Below, one piece after another: positions 34,780 to 42,828 of a stretch of DNA of 64,000 nucleotides. The position numbers were made by a program, and so were the translations under genes. Source of the DNA: Clostridia bacterium (GTDB taxonomy: Bacteria > Bacillota > DAOUPZ01); the NCBI GenBank assembly GCA_030625885.1, contig DAOUPZ010000018.1:19147-83146 (forward strand), written 5' to 3'. Below the pieces are notes generated by a model. That model had not been told where the DNA came from. It saw nothing but the letters and a program-made list of their open reading frames with translations, and ran no database searches. The number at the start of each line of letters is the position of its first letter. Positions within the stretch are counted from its first letter, which is position 1.

Positions 34780-35142
34780 CTATGGCAGCCACACAACCAC
34801 TTCAAACCGGTTTGGATCCGCTTCATTGTACGGCATATCCTCCTCAGGAACAACAATCACTCGAAGCAGCGTCCCCCCATTAAAAGCTTCTTCACGACAC
34901 GTTAATGCATAGGGCTTTTGCATCATCCATTCGGTCCATGGGGCAACCTTTCCTGCTTTGATATGCTCCGTCGCCGTGCGAGCAACTTCCATCATACGAA
35001 TCTCTACAACCTGATCCGCAAAAATATGACTGCCTGTTTTAGTCAGCGTCGTGATAGAAACCAGTACAATGCCAAATAGACCAATTGCCAGCATGATCTC
35101 CACTAAAGTAAGTCCTTTCTGGTTACCTGCTTTTCGCTCCAC
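34780..35142 (-). CDS. Type IV prepilin-like protein, GspI/PilV type, operon 1
   Basis: 120 residues with signal peptide ERKAGNQKG/LTLVEIMLAIGLFG. The ATG at 35160 overlaps the pilC stop, but GGGAGG with six-base spacing points to the GTG at 35142. The C-terminal half has a beta-strand ending RFEVVVWLP. Minor pilin; acts with the neighbouring GspJ- and GspK-like proteins. Confidence 0.88.
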   Translation of the reverse strand: MERKAGNQKGLTLVEIMLAIGLFGIVLVSITTLTKTGSHIFADQVVEIRMMEVARTATEHIKAGKVAPWTEWMMQKPYALTCREEAFNGGTLLRVIVVPEEDMPYNEADPNRFEVVVWLP

Positions 35143-35159
35143 TTTATACCTCCCGATCA

Positions 35160-36374
35160 TTACTGTTTAAGATGGCGTACCATATCCATCATCGGTAGCA
35201 TTACCGAAATAATCACCACACTGATCACCAATCCAATCACAATCAACAGTGCAGGCTCTACTAACGCCAGGATTTTATCAAATCCAGCATTGGCTTCTCG
35301 CTCATAATAATCAGCCATTTCTGCCAGCAGCATTTCCAGTTCCCCGGTTTCTTCACCAATGGTCAGCATTTGCAAAAGCATGTTGTCAAAGTAACCTGTT
35401 TTTTGGATATGGTCTGATAGAGATCCCCCCCGAAGCAATCCGTTAATGCCTTCTTCAATCGCTTTTTCGGCCACTGCATTATTCATATTATTTTTGATAT
35501 AACGCAAACTTTCCACCAATGGCAGTCCACTTTTCATCAGCAAATAAAGATCATGGGCAAAATGCATCATCGTTACATCTTTTAAAGTTTTCCCTATAAC
35601 AGGCACACGAGACAACCCTTGATCCTTAACCCACCGACCTTTTACTGTCTTAAAATAACGCGAAAGAAACAGTAATATCCCACTGAATATAAATAAGATA
35701 ACAAAAAAATACTGACTCCCAAATTCCGCAATACCCATAACAACCCGTGTAATAAACGGCAATTCACCCCCACTGAGCGTAATCATATTGATCAGCTGGG
35801 GCAGTAAAAAATTAAAGAAGAAAGTCAGTATCCCAATCGCCATAACAACCATAATCGTGGGGTAAATAGAAGCGGATTTTATTTTTTGCCCAATCCGATG
35901 TTCCCGTTCATAATAATCCGCCATATTACGAAACATTTCTTCTATCCGTCCACTCGCTTCCCCTGTTGCTACCATACTGGACAAAAGCGGCGGCATCAAT
36001 GATCCGGTTTCATTCATGGCTTCTGAAATAGACTTTCCGGTCTGAACGGCTTGATAAATGCGGCCAACTTCCAAATTCGTGAGTTTGTCACGGGTCTGAT
36101 CCTGCATCATATCCAGCGCCTTAATTAAGTTAACCCCAGACTTCGTGACCACTGCCATCTGACGGCAAAAGTGGCTCACTGCACGACTCTTAAGCTTCTT
36201 TTCTAATGTGAAAGATTGTTTGGAAAAAAATTTACGTCGTCCTTTTTCTATAGCCACGGGTAATAAGTTTTCACTTTTAAGATACTGATACACCACCGTT
36301 TCGTTTTCACCCTCATAAGTTCCAGTGACCCTCTTTCCGCGACTGTCTATAGCTCGATATCTATAATGACCCAT
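35160..36374 (-). CDS. pilC: Type IV pilus inner-membrane platform protein PilC, operon 1
   Basis: 404 residues, standard length. Two GspF domains (about 65-190 and 270-390), each with a motif such as FCRQMAVVTKSGVNLIKALD and MHFAHDLYLLMKSGLPLVES, and three transmembrane helices. PilC is the rotor turned by PilB. ATG after GGAGG. Twenty-one bases downstream of pilB. Confidence 0.95.
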   Translation of the reverse strand: MGHYRYRAIDSRGKRVTGTYEGENETVVYQYLKSENLLPVAIEKGRRKFFSKQSFTLEKKLKSRAVSHFCRQMAVVTKSGVNLIKALDMMQDQTRDKLTNLEVGRIYQAVQTGKSISEAMNETGSLMPPLLSSMVATGEASGRIEEMFRNMADYYEREHRIGQKIKSASIYPTIMVVMAIGILTFFFNFLLPQLINMITLSGGELPFITRVVMGIAEFGSQYFFVILFIFSGILLFLSRYFKTVKGRWVKDQGLSRVPVIGKTLKDVTMMHFAHDLYLLMKSGLPLVESLRYIKNNMNNAVAEKAIEEGINGLLRGGSLSDHIQKTGYFDNMLLQMLTIGEETGELEMLLAEMADYYEREANAGFDKILALVEPALLIVIGLVISVVIISVMLPMMDMVRHLKQ

Positions 36375-36395
36375 CTACTTTCCTCCTGCAACCTG

Positions 36396-38081
36396 CTATG
36401 TCGTATAAGTCACTCGAAGCATTTCTTCTACGGTGGTGATCCCCTGCAACACTTTGTGACGTGCATCTTCCTGCAGCGTCATCATCCCCTGCTCTAGCAC
36501 CTGTGCTCGGAGCTGATCAAGCGACGCTCTATCATCAATGAGCTGACGCTGCTCCGAACTCACTTCCATAATCTCGTAAATGCCAATACGACCTTTATAT
36601 CCTGTCTGATTACAATATTCACAACCTGACCCTTTTCTTAACATAAGCGTTTCATCCAGCGGCATTTTTAAAATTCTTTTTTCCCGTTCATCCGCCTCAT
36701 AAGACTGACCACATTTAGGACATATCTTACGTACCAATCGCTGTCCTACAATCCCAACCAGCGAAGAAGAAATCATATACGGTTCAATTCCCATATCCAT
36801 AATACGCGTCACAGCTCCCGGTGCATCATTGGTATGCAAAGTGCTCAAAACCAGATGACCCGTTAAGGCCGCCCGCATCGAAATCTCAATGGTTTCGCTG
36901 TCTCTGATTTCACCCACCATGATCACATCGGGATCCTGCCGTAAAATAGAACGTAAACCCGTCGAAAACAAGAGACCCGCTTTCGCATTCACTGCCGTCT
37001 GATTAATCCCTTTCATATCTAGTTCAATGGGATCTTCCAGGGTAATAATATTCTTTTGATGGTCATTAATCTTGGACAGCATCGCATAGAGCGTGGTTGT
37101 TTTACCACTGCCTGTCGGCCCTGTCACGAGAATAATGCCATACGGTCTGGCTAATAACCGCTCAAAAACCTCTAACTGCATGGGGTTTAACCCTAATTTC
37201 TCCATACCAATCAAAAAACTGCCTCGATCCAGAATTCGCATCACAATTTTTTCCCCATGATTGGTCGGCATGGTGGAGATCCGCAAATCAATCTCCCGAT
37301 TGTCAACTTCAATCATCATCCGTCCATCCTGCGGCAAACGCTTCTCAGAAATATTTAAGTTCGCCATGACTTTAATCCGACTGACAATCGCCCCATGCGC
37401 CTTAAGCCCGGTCACCAGCGTTTTCTGCAAAATCCCATCTACACGAACCCGTACCCGCATTTCCGCTTCATACGGTTCAATGTGAATATCACTGGCTCCG
37501 CTTCGAACGGCATTCTCAATGGTCGATTGAACAAAACGCACAATCGGTGCTGCATTAATATCTAAATTAACATTGTCTATATTGCCCAAAAGTTCCGATT
37601 GAGATTGCATATAATCACCAATCGCTTGCGCTGCTTTCGCCTGAGAAAAGACAATATTAATCTGCTTCTCAATATCATCCGCATAAGACAAAAACGGCTG
37701 CACGGGCATCTTAACCATTAAGCCCACATCTTGAATAGCAATTGGATCCAGCGGATCCCACATTGCAAGGCAAAGGCGGCCCTGGTTAACCTCAAACGGG
37801 ATAACCTTATGCCGCCTCGCTAAGTTTTCCGGGATCAGCCGGGCTACTTTTGGATCTACTTTAAGATATTTGAGGTTAATACTTTTAATCCCCAGCTGAG
37901 TTTCTAATACTTTGGTCAACTGCTCTCGACTGATATACCCGTCTTCAATCAGAATATTTCCCAGCCGGCGACCCGATTGACGTTGTTTTTGCAGCGCCTC
38001 ATTCAATTGCCCCACTGTGATTAAACCATTCTGAACCAACATATCCCCCAAGCGAATTTTTGTTTGAATCACCCGTTCCAC
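36396..38081 (-). CDS. pilB: Type IV pilus extension ATPase PilB, operon 1
   Basis: 561 residues. N-terminal MshEN/GspE-N domains (about 1-150), the kind that can bind c-di-GMP. ATPase core with Walker A VTGPTGSGKTTTLYAML, Asp box TLEDPIE, Walker B DPDVIMVGEIRD and His box LSTLHTNDAPGAV. Tetracysteine zinc site CPKCGQ ... GCEYCNQTGYKGRIGIYEIM. Powers pilus extension. Start uncertain: the GTG at 38081 has weak support and another in-frame GTG lies three codons later. Confidence 0.95.
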   Translation of the reverse strand: MERVIQTKIRLGDMLVQNGLITVGQLNEALQKQRQSGRRLGNILIEDGYISREQLTKVLETQLGIKSINLKYLKVDPKVARLIPENLARRHKVIPFEVNQGRLCLAMWDPLDPIAIQDVGLMVKMPVQPFLSYADDIEKQINIVFSQAKAAQAIGDYMQSQSELLGNIDNVNLDINAAPIVRFVQSTIENAVRSGASDIHIEPYEAEMRVRVRVDGILQKTLVTGLKAHGAIVSRIKVMANLNISEKRLPQDGRMMIEVDNREIDLRISTMPTNHGEKIVMRILDRGSFLIGMEKLGLNPMQLEVFERLLARPYGIILVTGPTGSGKTTTLYAMLSKINDHQKNIITLEDPIELDMKGINQTAVNAKAGLLFSTGLRSILRQDPDVIMVGEIRDSETIEISMRAALTGHLVLSTLHTNDAPGAVTRIMDMGIEPYMISSSLVGIVGQRLVRKICPKCGQSYEADEREKRILKMPLDETLMLRKGSGCEYCNQTGYKGRIGIYEIMEVSSEQRQLIDDRASLDQLRAQVLEQGMMTLQEDARHKVLQGITTVEEMLRVTYTT

Positions 38082-38102
38082 CCACTTTTTATATCATTGG
38101 AA

Positions 38103-38642
38103 TTAGTCTACTGTTTTTATGTATTTTGAATCACATATGTCACCTTTAGCATCATAATAGAAGATATCACATTTCAGTTGACCACTATCTGCATAGGCCG
38201 CAAATGCCACTGCTCCTCTCATATTTTCAGCAATAGCGTGCCAATCTTCATATGCTGCTCCCCATGCATCCGTAGCATGAACAACCTCGTCATCTCCATC
38301 ATCATATATAACCGCAGAAGCATTTTCTGCATCAATATCTGTATGATCTGCCACACTGGTTACAACTGTTTCCTGATTGAAAGGATTCGTTATATTATCA
38401 CCCAATTTATTTGCTAATGCTGTTTCAAAGTCATCTACCTCTGAAGACGTATACTTACTAATTAACCCCGTTGCCGTCGCTTCTACGACCCGCATATTGG
38501 TATCAATCCCACTCTCCCGTGCCGTATCCTTCATAAAACCCATCTTTGGAATCAACACCACTGCCAATATCCCAATAATCGCAATAACCATCATCAATTC
38601 TACCAGCGTAAACCCTTTTTCGTGTCTCAATGCCTTAAACAT
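38103..38642 (-). CDS. pilA: Type IV major pilin candidate, operon 1
   Basis: 179 residues. Signal peptide MFKALRHEKG/FTLVELMMVIAIIGILAVV with glutamate +5 and the classic hydrophobic N-terminal helix; C-terminal globular domain with two cysteines near the end (KCDIFYYDAKGDICDSKY) that could form the D-region disulphide. ATG at 38642, eight bases after GGAGG. It is first in the operon and has the form of a major subunit. Upstream lies a broken copy of the same leader peptide at 38822-38869. Confidence 0.92.
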   Translation of the reverse strand: MFKALRHEKGFTLVELMMVIAIIGILAVVLIPKMGFMKDTARESGIDTNMRVVEATATGLISKYTSSEVDDFETALANKLGDNITNPFNQETVVTSVADHTDIDAENASAVIYDDGDDEVVHATDAWGAAYEDWHAIAENMRGAVAFAAYADSGQLKCDIFYYDAKGDICDSKYIKTVD

Positions 38643-38821
38643 TATCTCTACCTCCTCATTTGCATTCAATTATTTTTGTTTTTCCAGATTAGCAACTTTG
38701 CCCAATACCGCCCCCTTTCTCATCTATAAAATATTTATTTTAGGATTTTTTTCTGCAATATTCTATTGTTTTATTTAATATTTACCCACTTAACATCATT
38801 TTAAGCACATTGCGATCTCAT

Positions 38822-38869
38822 TTATTCCACCAGCGCAAACCCTTTCTCGTTGTTTATTTTCTTAAACAT
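38822..38869 (-). pseudogene. Remnant prepilin: leader peptide followed by a stop
   Basis: GGAGG followed by ATG and the reading MFKKINNEKGFALVE-stop. It reproduces a class III leader (MFKALRHEKGFTLVE in the next gene) up to the +5 glutamate, then TAA. The following codons show no pilin helix in any frame I tried. Too short for the ORF track. Broken by recombination, or a leftover of a lost pilin gene. Confidence 0.65.
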
Positions 38870-38987
38870 TTTGTCGCGCCTCCATCACAAAACACCTTAT
38901 TACAAAATATGTATACCCTTCCATTATGTATAATAACAGCAAATTTATTTCAATAATCAAACATTTTTATTAAAAAAATATGAAATT

Positions 38988-39048
38988 ATATGTCATGCAA
39001 TAAAGAACTTACATTGTAGGTTTGCAGAGCCATTCTAAATGTAAAAAC
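38988..39048. repeat. Dispersed repeat, uninterrupted copy
   Basis: Matches 2677-2800 without the palindrome insertion: tatgtcatgcaataaagaac, ttacatt, aggtttgcag, then cattctaaatgtaaaaac. Confidence 0.75.
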
Positions 39049-39128
39049 AAAACAGTCTGCTGCTTATCCTCCTATATTTACGTGATAAGCAGCAATAATA
39101 TGAAAATCTTTTATAATAAAAAAAATTA

Positions 39129-39226
39129 AGCAGGTAGCAACCAGCAGATCTTTTCCCTACCTGCTACAGCGAGCAACACAAGCGTGCTACCTGCTTTTAT
39201 TATGAAGAACTTAGAACCCAGAACTA
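39129..39226. repeat. Heptamer block (GCAGGTA and AGAACTT families)
   Basis: GCAGGTAGCAACCAGCAG, CTACCTG CTACAGC with a degraded module at 39168, then AGAACTT AGAACCC AGAACTA at 39205-39226. Confidence 0.65.
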
Positions 39227-39295
39227 ATAATTTCCCACCAAAGTTCTCTATACTTTTTTACCCATTTGTGTTATATTTTTAATAAGAGGGGTAAA

Positions 39296-39376
39296 TATTG
39301 TATTAGAAACGAAGATTCATACCTTAGTAACTGGACACCTGAGGGTATGAGGAGTGCGTGGTGTAACCGACTATTC
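39296..39376 (+). ncRNA. c-di-GMP-II riboswitch aptamer upstream of pilin gene
   Basis: The order and sequence of conserved blocks match the class II aptamer of Clostridioides difficile: GAAACGAAGATTCAT (there GAAACAAUGAUGAAU), CTGGACACCTG (there UUGGGCACUUG), and GGTGTAACCGACTA (there AGUGCAACCGACC). P2 forms between TCATACC (39317-39323) and GGTATGA, and P3 between ACACC and GGTGT, with different bases from the C. difficile pairs but the same pairing. The lone pilin gene is downstream on the same strand. Confidence 0.85.
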
Positions 39377-39404
39377 ATTTTTGATATGGACAGGCGGCTT
39401 TTTT
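39364..39404 (+). terminator. Expression-platform terminator of the c-di-GMP-II riboswitch
   Basis: AACCGACTATTC pairs imperfectly with GGACAGGCGGCTT, followed by TTTTTTAATTTT. The 5' strand is the conserved aptamer 3' segment, so terminator and ligand-bound aptamer exclude each other: an ON switch by design. Confidence 0.6.
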
Positions 39405-39467
39405 AATTTTGACAAATTTATGTTATCGAACGTACTACTAAAGTCCTAGATGCATAGAATATATAAG

Positions 39468-39560
39468 GGACAATTGACAATTGATAATTCATAATTCATA
39501 ATTCATAATTAAAAAGATTAAAAGACGTTGAACGAGGAACGAATAACGAGGAACGAAAAA
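39468..39560. repeat. Heptamer block (AATTCAT and GAACGAG families)
   Basis: AATTGAC AATTGAT AATTCAT AATTCAT AATTCAT AATTA, then GAACGAG GAACGAA TAACGAG GAACGAA. It lies in the untranslated leader of the riboswitch-controlled pilin. Confidence 0.8.
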
Positions 39561-39666
39561 GGAGAAAAGAAAAAGATATTAGCTTAAGGCTAGAGATCTT
39601 AAAACATTTAGATTTGAAGTTTAAAAAATTATATTGTCGTGGTTGACGGAAACGCGATGCAAAATT

Positions 39667-39701
39667 GGGGACATTCCAAAAGGCACGAGTGGTGTGTCCC
39701 C
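39667..39701 (+). repeat. 35-bp GGGGACA/TGTCCCC palindrome, copy 3
   Basis: GGGGACATTCCA ... TGGTGTGTCCCC, with outer arms ATGCAAAATT/AATTTTGCAT pairing perfectly, for a stem of about 22 bp. Confidence 0.85.
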
Positions 39702-39833
39702 AATTTTGCATGGTACATATTATGAGAATAAAGAAGGTGATGACCCCAAATGAAGAGAAATTTTTAATAAGCATTAAAAATTTTCTTAGAGAAGCCGATA
39801 AGATTAATAAGAGGAAAATAAGGAGGAGGAATT

Positions 39834-40262
39834 ATGATGTTAAATTTTTTCTTAAAGCGAATTAATAAAAAAGAAAAAGGTTTTACCCTGGTCGAGTTAA
39901 TCATCGTAATGGCTGTAATTGGTGTATTAGCTGCCGTCGTGGCACCTAAAGGATTACAAATGATCGATAAATCCAAACAAACAAAAGCAATCGCGAATAT
40001 TAAAGCCGTTAAAACTGCTGCCATATTATACTATAGTGAAACTGGAACAGCAGCTACAACTGATGCTAACATTAATGGATACTTAGATAATCCAATCCTT
40101 GGAACTGGTGCAATTGATGGATATGAATATGCCATCTCCAGTGGAGATTTGGAAGTCACTTGCCCAACCACAGAAGATGAAGCAAAAATAGCATCTACAT
40201 TTGGCATCAATGATACTACAACAACTGACAAAAAAGTTACAATATCCTTAAGCGCATCGTAA
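39834..40262 (+). CDS. pilA: Type IV pilin under c-di-GMP-II riboswitch
   Basis: 142 residues; signal peptide INKKEKG/FTLVELIIVMAVIGVLAAVV with glutamate +5, then KGLQMIDKSKQTKAIANIKA. C-terminal domain rich in Thr/Ala/Asp with one cysteine only, so no disulphide D-loop. It stands alone on + between the two pilus operons, which both run on -. GGAGGAGG precedes two adjacent ATGs (39834, 39837). Operon 2 encodes only minor pilins, so this may be its major subunit. Confidence 0.92.
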   Translation: MMLNFFLKRINKKEKGFTLVELIIVMAVIGVLAAVVAPKGLQMIDKSKQTKAIANIKAVKTAAILYYSETGTAATTDANINGYLDNPILGTGAIDGYEYAISSGDLEVTCPTTEDEAKIASTFGINDTTTTDKKVTISLSAS

Positions 40263-40288
40263 AATTAAATTATTTAGTTATGTTTTCT

Positions 40289-40314
40289 AAAGAGCTCTCT
40301 TGAGCTCTTTTTCT
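40289..40314 (+). terminator. Terminator of the lone pilin gene
   Basis: AAAGAGCTC-TCTT-GAGCTCTTTTTCTTT. The 300 bases that follow are pyrimidine-rich with no gene. Confidence 0.85.
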
Positions 40315-40617
40315 TTGTCACTATACCCAAATAACTTAGGGACAGCTCTCACGTTAAATGTTTTTTGTTTTAGTTTTTTCTACCTAATAACACACCTCCT
40401 GATTACCGCCCAAATAACTTTCTTTATTCAGCACTATCTCTTCCTCTTCCCCCTTCAGCTTTCAACCTTAACCCTTCCGCCAATCTTTTATCTTTCTCCC
40501 CTCAATTTTAAATTTTCAATTCTCAATTTTCGATTGCTTTTCCCTCCCCCCCTCATATTCTAAAACTTCATGCATACCATATACTGGACAAATATTATAG
40601 GCAGAGGAGGAAATACC

Positions 40618-42573
40618 ATGGAAAATATGACTTCTCAAAACACACTTAATACCTCCCGAAAAGCCTGGGAACATTTCGTTAAGACCGGTCAAATTGATGA
40701 AACCATCATCCGTCCGTGTATCGCATCTTCGTGGCAGCGCTGCCGCAAAGATCATCTTGATCCTTTTATGAGCCGCAGTAAGGATCGTTTATCCGATACA
40801 CAAATAAAAAAACGAATCGAATATCGGAAGGAACTGGTTCATGTCGCCTGGCCTTTCATGGAACTGTTATATCATATTGTTGAAGGTTCGGGTTTCCGTG
40901 TTGATCTGGTAGACGAAGAAGGGTATATCCTCAAAATGATCGGCGATTTGGAAGCGATGAAAATTTCGCAGGACACCAACTCCCTGGTCGGCGCTAACCG
41001 TTCAGAAAAAGCAGCGGGCACCAACAGCATGGGTCTTGTCCTGATCTCCCAAGAGCCGGTGCAGATTGCGGGTGCAGAACACTATCTGGAATTCTGCCAG
41101 CGCTGGACTTGCTCCGCCGCGCCCATTTTGGATCAAGAACAGAAATTAATTGGTATTCTCAATATGAGCGGACGCAACGAATTGGTTCATAAACATACGC
41201 TGGGTATGGTCGTCGCCGTTGCCAAGGCCATTGAAAATGAAATGAACATCCAAAAAATCAATCAGCAGCTGAGAACCACACTCCAAGCCATTTCTGATGG
41301 CATTATCTATATTAATACGCAAAATACCATCACCTATGTCAACCCCATGGCGGAAGAAATACTGGGCATCAACCATACAGAGATCGTTAATCAACCCTTT
41401 GATCAAGTATTCACCACCTCACCTTCTCTTCATCAAGTATCAAATTCCGGAAAAGGGTTCAGCAACCACGAAATCGTGATTCATGTGGGCAAACAAAGTT
41501 TTCACTGTATTGTCAGCGCCCGACCCATTATATCAGCAGAAAACACAAACAAGGGCATGGTTGTGGTTTTGAAAAAAACAGCTGAAATACGCCGCATGGC
41601 ACAAAACATGGTTGGAACCACCGCGCGCTTTACATTCAAAGATATCATCGGTGAAAGCGACACCATGCAACAACATTTAAAAATCGCTGAACTGGCTTCA
41701 CAGGTCAGTTCACGGGTTCTCATTGAAGGCGAAAGCGGTACAGGAAAAGAAATGGTCGCTCAGGCCATCCATAACGCCAGTCTTTTTCAGCATGGCCCTT
41801 TTGTCGCTGTCAACTGCAGTGCCATTCCTCATGACTTAATCGAAAGTGAGCTATTTGGCTATGAAGAAGGCGCCTTTACCGGCGCCAAACGAGGGGGTAA
41901 ACCCGGGAAATTTGAATTAGCAGAAGGCGGCACCCTTTTTTTAGATGAAATTGGTGACATGCCTCTGGATATGCAGGTCAAAATGCTGCGAGTGCTCCAA
42001 GAAAACCAGGTCGTCCGAGTCGGAGGCAGAAAAGCATTACCCCTTCATATCCGAGTCATCGCCGCCACCAATAAAAATCTGCTTAAAGAAATCGAAAAGG
42101 GTCATTTCCGGGAAGATCTGTATTATCGGTTAAATGTCATTAAACTGCTTCTCCCATCGCTTCGGGAACGTTGCGAAGATATTCCGTTACTGGTCAATAA
42201 AATTCTACATAAAGTATGCAATCGTATGGGAACCCCGCTTAAAAACATTCATCCCAATGCCATGGAAATGCTTACTCATTACTCTTGGCCCGGTAATATA
42301 CGGCAATTGGAAAATTTAATAGAGCGTATGGTTGTTTTAAATCGAAAGGATGAAATAACAACCGAAGATTTGCCAAAAATCTTCTGGGAAACACCTTCTG
42401 TTGAAGTACTTAATAGCACATCTTCCCCAAAACTCATCTCCTTAAATGAAATGGAAGCCATCACTATTAAAAGGACTTTGCAAATTCTCCAAGGTAATAT
42501 CTCAAAGACAGCCCAGACACTGGGAATTACGCGTAAAACGCTTTATCAAAAGATTAAAAAGTACGAGATATGA
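40618..42573 (+). CDS. Sigma-54-dependent transcriptional activator (GAF-PAS-AAA+-Fis)
   Basis: 651 residues from the ATG at 40618 after GAGGAGG. Residues 1-200 form an AcoR-like GAF sensory region (SWQRCRK, SLVGANRSEKAAGTNSMGL). About 215-325 is a PAS domain. About 345-580 is the AAA+ core: Walker A GESGTGKEMVAQAI, the sigma-54 contact loop GAFTGAKRGG, and Walker B GGTLFLDEIGDMP. The Fis-type HTH (NISKTAQTLGITRKTLYQKI) is at the C-terminus. It lies next to an oxidoreductase/aminotransferase cluster that has a -24/-12 promoter. Confidence 0.95.
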   Translation: MENMTSQNTLNTSRKAWEHFVKTGQIDETIIRPCIASSWQRCRKDHLDPFMSRSKDRLSDTQIKKRIEYRKELVHVAWPFMELLYHIVEGSGFRVDLVDEEGYILKMIGDLEAMKISQDTNSLVGANRSEKAAGTNSMGLVLISQEPVQIAGAEHYLEFCQRWTCSAAPILDQEQKLIGILNMSGRNELVHKHTLGMVVAVAKAIENEMNIQKINQQLRTTLQAISDGIIYINTQNTITYVNPMAEEILGINHTEIVNQPFDQVFTTSPSLHQVSNSGKGFSNHEIVIHVGKQSFHCIVSARPIISAENTNKGMVVVLKKTAEIRRMAQNMVGTTARFTFKDIIGESDTMQQHLKIAELASQVSSRVLIEGESGTGKEMVAQAIHNASLFQHGPFVAVNCSAIPHDLIESELFGYEEGAFTGAKRGGKPGKFELAEGGTLFLDEIGDMPLDMQVKMLRVLQENQVVRVGGRKALPLHIRVIAATNKNLLKEIEKGHFREDLYYRLNVIKLLLPSLRERCEDIPLLVNKILHKVCNRMGTPLKNIHPNAMEMLTHYSWPGNIRQLENLIERMVVLNRKDEITTEDLPKIFWETPSVEVLNSTSSPKLISLNEMEAITIKRTLQILQGNISKTAQTLGITRKTLYQKIKKYEI

Positions 42574-42594
42574 AAAACGGTTTCACCGTCTTTC
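42572..42594 (+). terminator. Weak hairpin after the sigma-54 activator
   Basis: GAAAAACGG-TTTCA-CCGTCTTTC overlaps the stop; a GCAGGTA block begins on its 3' side, as after tmcAL. Confidence 0.45.
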
Positions 42595-42596
42595 GG

Positions 42597-42726
42597 CAGG
42601 TAGCAAACAGCAGGTAGCAGGTAGGAAAAGATGAAAAAGCGGCTGAAGGCTAATGCATAAATGTTGAATGTCTTCAGTTATTTAATTATTTAATTGTGAA
42701 TTGTGAATTGTGAATTGTGAATTGCA
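42597..42726. repeat. Heptamer blocks (GCAGGTA and AATTGTG families)
   Basis: GCAGGTA GCAAACA GCAGGTA GCAGGTA GG at 42596-42625, and AATTGTG repeated four times at 42692-42724, running into palindrome copy 4. Confidence 0.85.
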
Positions 42727-42731
42727 AGAAC

Positions 42732-42766
42732 GGGGACATTCCGTAAGGAACGCACGGTGTGTCCCC
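42732..42766 (+). repeat. 35-bp GGGGACA/TGTCCCC palindrome, copy 4
   Basis: GGGGACATTCCG ... CGGTGTGTCCCC with outer arms TGCAAGAAC/GTTCTTGCA pairing perfectly. It lies between convergent genes. Confidence 0.85.
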
Positions 42767-42828
42767 GTTCTTGCATACAGGGAAAGCTAGCATGAACCGG
42801 GGGGGCTCTTGCTTTCCAAAATATATAA

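Noticed and set aside
38680-38740. Sigma-54 promoter upstream of operon 1 pilin (TTGGGCAAAGTTGCT)
   Set aside because: The GG-to-GC distance is nine bases, three short of what sigma-54 requires.
38643-38830. c-di-GMP-I (GEMM) aptamer upstream of the operon 1 pilin, suggested by GGGCAAAG
   Set aside because: The GGCAAACC and GACGCAAAGCC boxes and the two-helix layout are not present on either strand.
39665-39865. 66-residue ORF overlapping palindrome copy 3 and the pilin start
   Set aside because: It begins inside the palindrome and its 3' end overlaps the pilin gene in another frame. A shorter form starting near 39740 (MTPNEEKFLIS...) has a weak GAAGGTG site, but nothing else supports it.
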